Assembly: GCA_900553135.1 (NCBI GenBank)
Contig: USCO01000050.1
Span: 1 to 13,642, forward strand
Direction: 5' to 3'
Length of the DNA stretch: 13,642 nucleotides
Source: an uncultured Eubacteriales bacterium
Lineage (GTDB): Bacteria > Bacillota > Clostridia > Oscillospirales > Oscillospiraceae
Below the pieces are notes generated by a model, which had not been told where the DNA came from, ran no database searches, and worked only from the letters and a program-made list of their open reading frames with translations. The number at the start of each line of letters is the position of its first letter. The first letter of the stretch is position 1. The translations under genes were made by a program, and so were the position numbers. Positions 12,100 to 13,642 of the stretch are shown here, in pieces.

Positions 12100-12924
12100 A
12101 TGAAGATCATTGACGCCCACCTGCACCTGTTCCCCACCCAGGAGGCCTGGGCGGAAGAGGCAGCCCAGGCGGTGGGCCACCACAACGACCTGGACCATTT
12201 ACGCGAAGTGTACGGCCAGCTGGGCATGGTCCACGGGGTGGTCATGGGCAACCGCAGCCTGGAGACGGCGGACCACCACTATCCCCAGGACCTGTTTCAC
12301 TACTGCGTGGGGCTGGACAGCCTGGTGCTGGGCCGTGGGGAGACCATCCCCCGTGACCTCCCCGACCAGGTGGAGGAGCACCTGAAGCGGGAGAGCTGCT
12401 GCGGCGTGAAACTCTACCCCGGCTATAACCGCATCTGGCTCACCGACCCCATTTACACCCCCATCTACGAGCTGGCCCGGAAATACGACAAGCCCGTGGC
12501 CGTCCACATGGGGCTCACCGCCCACCCCCGGGCCTATTTGAAGTACAGCCACCCCCTGGCCCTGGACGAGGCCGCCGCCGACCACCGCAAGACCCAGTTC
12601 GTCATGTGCCACTTCGGCAACCCCTTCCTTCAGGAGGCCGCCGCCGTGCTGGAGAAAAACCGCAACGTGAGTACCGACCTGTCCGGCCTGCTGGAGGGCC
12701 CGGTGGACCTGGAGGTCTACTTCCGGGAACGGGCGGGCTATCTGGAGCTGCTGCGCACTTGGCTGTGCTACGTGGGCTGCTGGGACCGGGTGATGTACGG
12801 CACCGACTGGCCCATCGTGAACCTGGGCGACTACATCCGGTATGTCCAGCACGTCGTCCCCCAGGAGCACTGGGAGGCGGTGTTCTTTGACAACGCCAAC
12901 CGCATTTACCACTTGGGATTATAA
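12100..12924 (+). CDS. Metal-dependent amidohydrolase (amidohydrolase_2/COG2159-type TIM barrel)
   Basis: Cytoplasmic TIM-barrel hydrolase or decarboxylase of the amidohydrolase-2 group, 274 residues. Metal and active-site positions visible are HxH at 7-9 (DAHLHLF), GVKLYPGY with K104, H136 (VAVHMGL), H171 (VMCHFGNP) and D236 (MYGTDWP). The substrate cannot be told: relatives cleave or decarboxylate small cyclic and aromatic acids, and many are uncharacterised. GGAAAGGAG precedes the ATG. The DUF4250 gene begins 15 bases after its stop, so the two are cotranscribed and end at the terminator at 13118-13152. Confidence 0.88.
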   Translation: MKIIDAHLHLFPTQEAWAEEAAQAVGHHNDLDHLREVYGQLGMVHGVVMGNRSLETADHHYPQDLFHYCVGLDSLVLGRGETIPRDLPDQVEEHLKRESCCGVKLYPGYNRIWLTDPIYTPIYELARKYDKPVAVHMGLTAHPRAYLKYSHPLALDEAAADHRKTQFVMCHFGNPFLQEAAAVLEKNRNVSTDLSGLLEGPVDLEVYFRERAGYLELLRTWLCYVGCWDRVMYGTDWPIVNLGDYIRYVQHVVPQEHWEAVFFDNANRIYHLGL

Positions 12925-12939
12925 AAGGAGGAAACCCCT

Positions 12940-13113
12940 ATGCTGCCACAGGACCCTGTGATTCTGCTCAGCTATGTGAACACCCGCCTGCGGGACGCCT
13001 GCACCGACCTGGACGATCTCTGCGCCCAGGAGGACGCCGACCGGGCGGAGCTGGAGCGCCGTCTGGAGGCCATCGACTACCGCTACGACCCCCAGCTCAA
13101 TCAATTTGTGTAA
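12940..13113 (+). CDS. DUF4250 domain-containing protein
   Basis: A 57-residue protein, nearly the full length of the DUF4250 family found in Clostridia. Recognisable features are the start MLPQDPVILLSYVNTRLRD, an acidic middle, a helix AELERRLEAI and the end DYRYDPQLNQFV, which matches the usual family ending (YD...NQFV). The function is unknown; the N-terminal part could form a small helix-turn-helix-like bundle. AAAGGAGG stands eight bases before the ATG. It is cotranscribed with the amidohydrolase, but there is no evidence of a shared role. Confidence 0.9.
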   Translation: MLPQDPVILLSYVNTRLRDACTDLDDLCAQEDADRAELERRLEAIDYRYDPQLNQFV

Positions 13114-13117
13114 AAAG

Positions 13118-13152
13118 AAAAGACCTGGAGCTAAAGCTCCAGGTCTTTTTTT
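13118..13152. terminator. Bidirectional terminator after DUF4250 and after the sugar ABC ATPase
   Basis: AAAAGACCTGGAGC (13118-13131) pairs perfectly with 13136-13149 around TAAA. T runs lie on both strands (TTTTTTT on plus; TTTTCTTTTT on minus), which serves both converging genes. Confidence 0.94.
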
Positions 13153-13157
13153 CGGAA

Positions 13158-13642
13158 TCAGTCGGCCAGCAGGCTGCGCTCGGTGGTGGGGTCGAAGAGG
13201 TGGATGAGCTGGCTGCGGAAGGTGAAGGCCAGCTTGGTGCCGTAGGGCACGCCGGAGCGGTACTCCACAGGCAGGTCGGTGGTCTGGATGCGCATGACCA
13301 CGTTCTGCTGCTCCATGCCCCCGCCCACGGTGGCGTGGAGATAGAACTCGCTGCCCATGAGCTCGGAGACCTCCACGGTGCAGGGGATGGCGCTGCCGCC
13401 GCCGTTCTCCAGGGTGATGTGCTCGGGACGCACGCCCAGGATGACGTCGGCGCTCTCCTGGCCCTTAGAGGCCAGCTTCTCGGCCATGGCGCCGGTGACG
13501 GGCACGGTGGCGCCCATGCACTGGACCTGGTAGCCGGAGGCGGTCTTCTCCAGCTTTGCCTTGAAGAAGTTCATCTGGGGGGTGCCGATGAAGCCGGCCA
13601 CAAACAGGTTCACGGGGGTATCAAAGACCTGCTGGGGGGTGC
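13158..13642 (-). CDS. Sugar ABC transporter ATP-binding protein, MalK/UgpC/MsmK type (C-terminal part)
   Basis: Only the last 161 residues are in the window. They begin at TPQQVFDTPVNLFVAGFIG, the conserved join between the nucleotide-binding domain and the regulatory part of carbohydrate-importer ATPases. A TOBE/OB-fold domain follows, with GVRPEHITLE (the family GIRPE motif), SELMGSEFYLHA and the ending FTFRSQLIHLFDPTTERSL. The Walker motifs lie outside the window to the right. UgpC- or MsmK-like shared ATPases energise several sugar or glycerol-phosphate importers, so the exact sugar cannot be assigned. It ends 6 bases from the shared terminator. Confidence 0.93.
   Translation of the reverse strand, partial: TPQQVFDTPVNLFVAGFIGTPQMNFFKAKLEKTASGYQVQCMGATVPVTGAMAEKLASKGQESADVILGVRPEHITLENGGGSAIPCTVEVSELMGSEFYLHATVGGGMEQQNVVMRIQTTDLPVEYRSGVPYGTKLAFTFRSQLIHLFDPTTERSLLAD

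Overview
The window looks like chromosomal DNA from a GC-rich member of the class Clostridia, most likely the Oscillospiraceae (Flavonifractor / Lawsonibacter / Pseudoflavonifractor-like). This is inferred from the strong G/C third-position bias, AGGAGG-type ribosome sites, UUCG-capped terminators, a DUF4250 gene, a DnaD/DnaC-type primosome pair and a Firmicutes-type RNase Y. The species cannot be fixed from sequence alone. I see no phage, insertion sequence, CRISPR array, tRNA or rRNA.

Layout. 1-691 (-): 5' half of RNase Y, with a canonical promoter and a long structured leader (about 718-902). 1166-2761 (+): an ABC-F ATPase in which one of the two ATP sites looks dismantled. 2762-3185: a strong promoter, a 100-base structured leader and a strong intrinsic terminator, all upstream of the next gene, so an attenuator or riboswitch is likely. 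3186-4871 (+): Na/Pi cotransporter with a PhoU tail. 4872-5312: two identical UUCG terminators flanking about 210 bases packed with palindromes, resembling a small dispersed repeat. 5313-6998 (+): family II (Mn-dependent) pyrophosphatase with a regulatory CBS-DRTGG-CBS insert; the two phosphate genes sit side by side.

7051-8481 (-) is the most interesting part. It is a four-gene operon in which every gene overlaps the next: a MerR regulator fused to two membrane helices, two small two-helix membrane proteins, and a YbjQ-family protein. The MerR protein and both small proteins carry the same two-helix module and the same C-terminal tail, and the codons of that tail carry the ribosome site and the start codon of the next gene. 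The operon is preceded by a MerR-type promoter with a 19-base spacer and a perfect 7-base dyad. I do not know a described function for this set; a membrane-tethered self-regulated stress sensor is an inference.

8734-9945 (+): a secreted protein with a signal peptide, a Listeria-Bacteroides-type repeat and two copies of another domain. 9993-11937 (-): an overlapping DnaD-like / DnaC-like helicase-loading pair. 12100-13113 (+): a metal-dependent amidohydrolase followed by a DUF4250 protein. 13158-13642 (-): C-terminal part of a MalK/UgpC/MsmK-type sugar ABC transporter ATPase. Most convergent gene pairs share two-way terminators. The long antisense reading frames opposite the real genes are by-products of codon bias.
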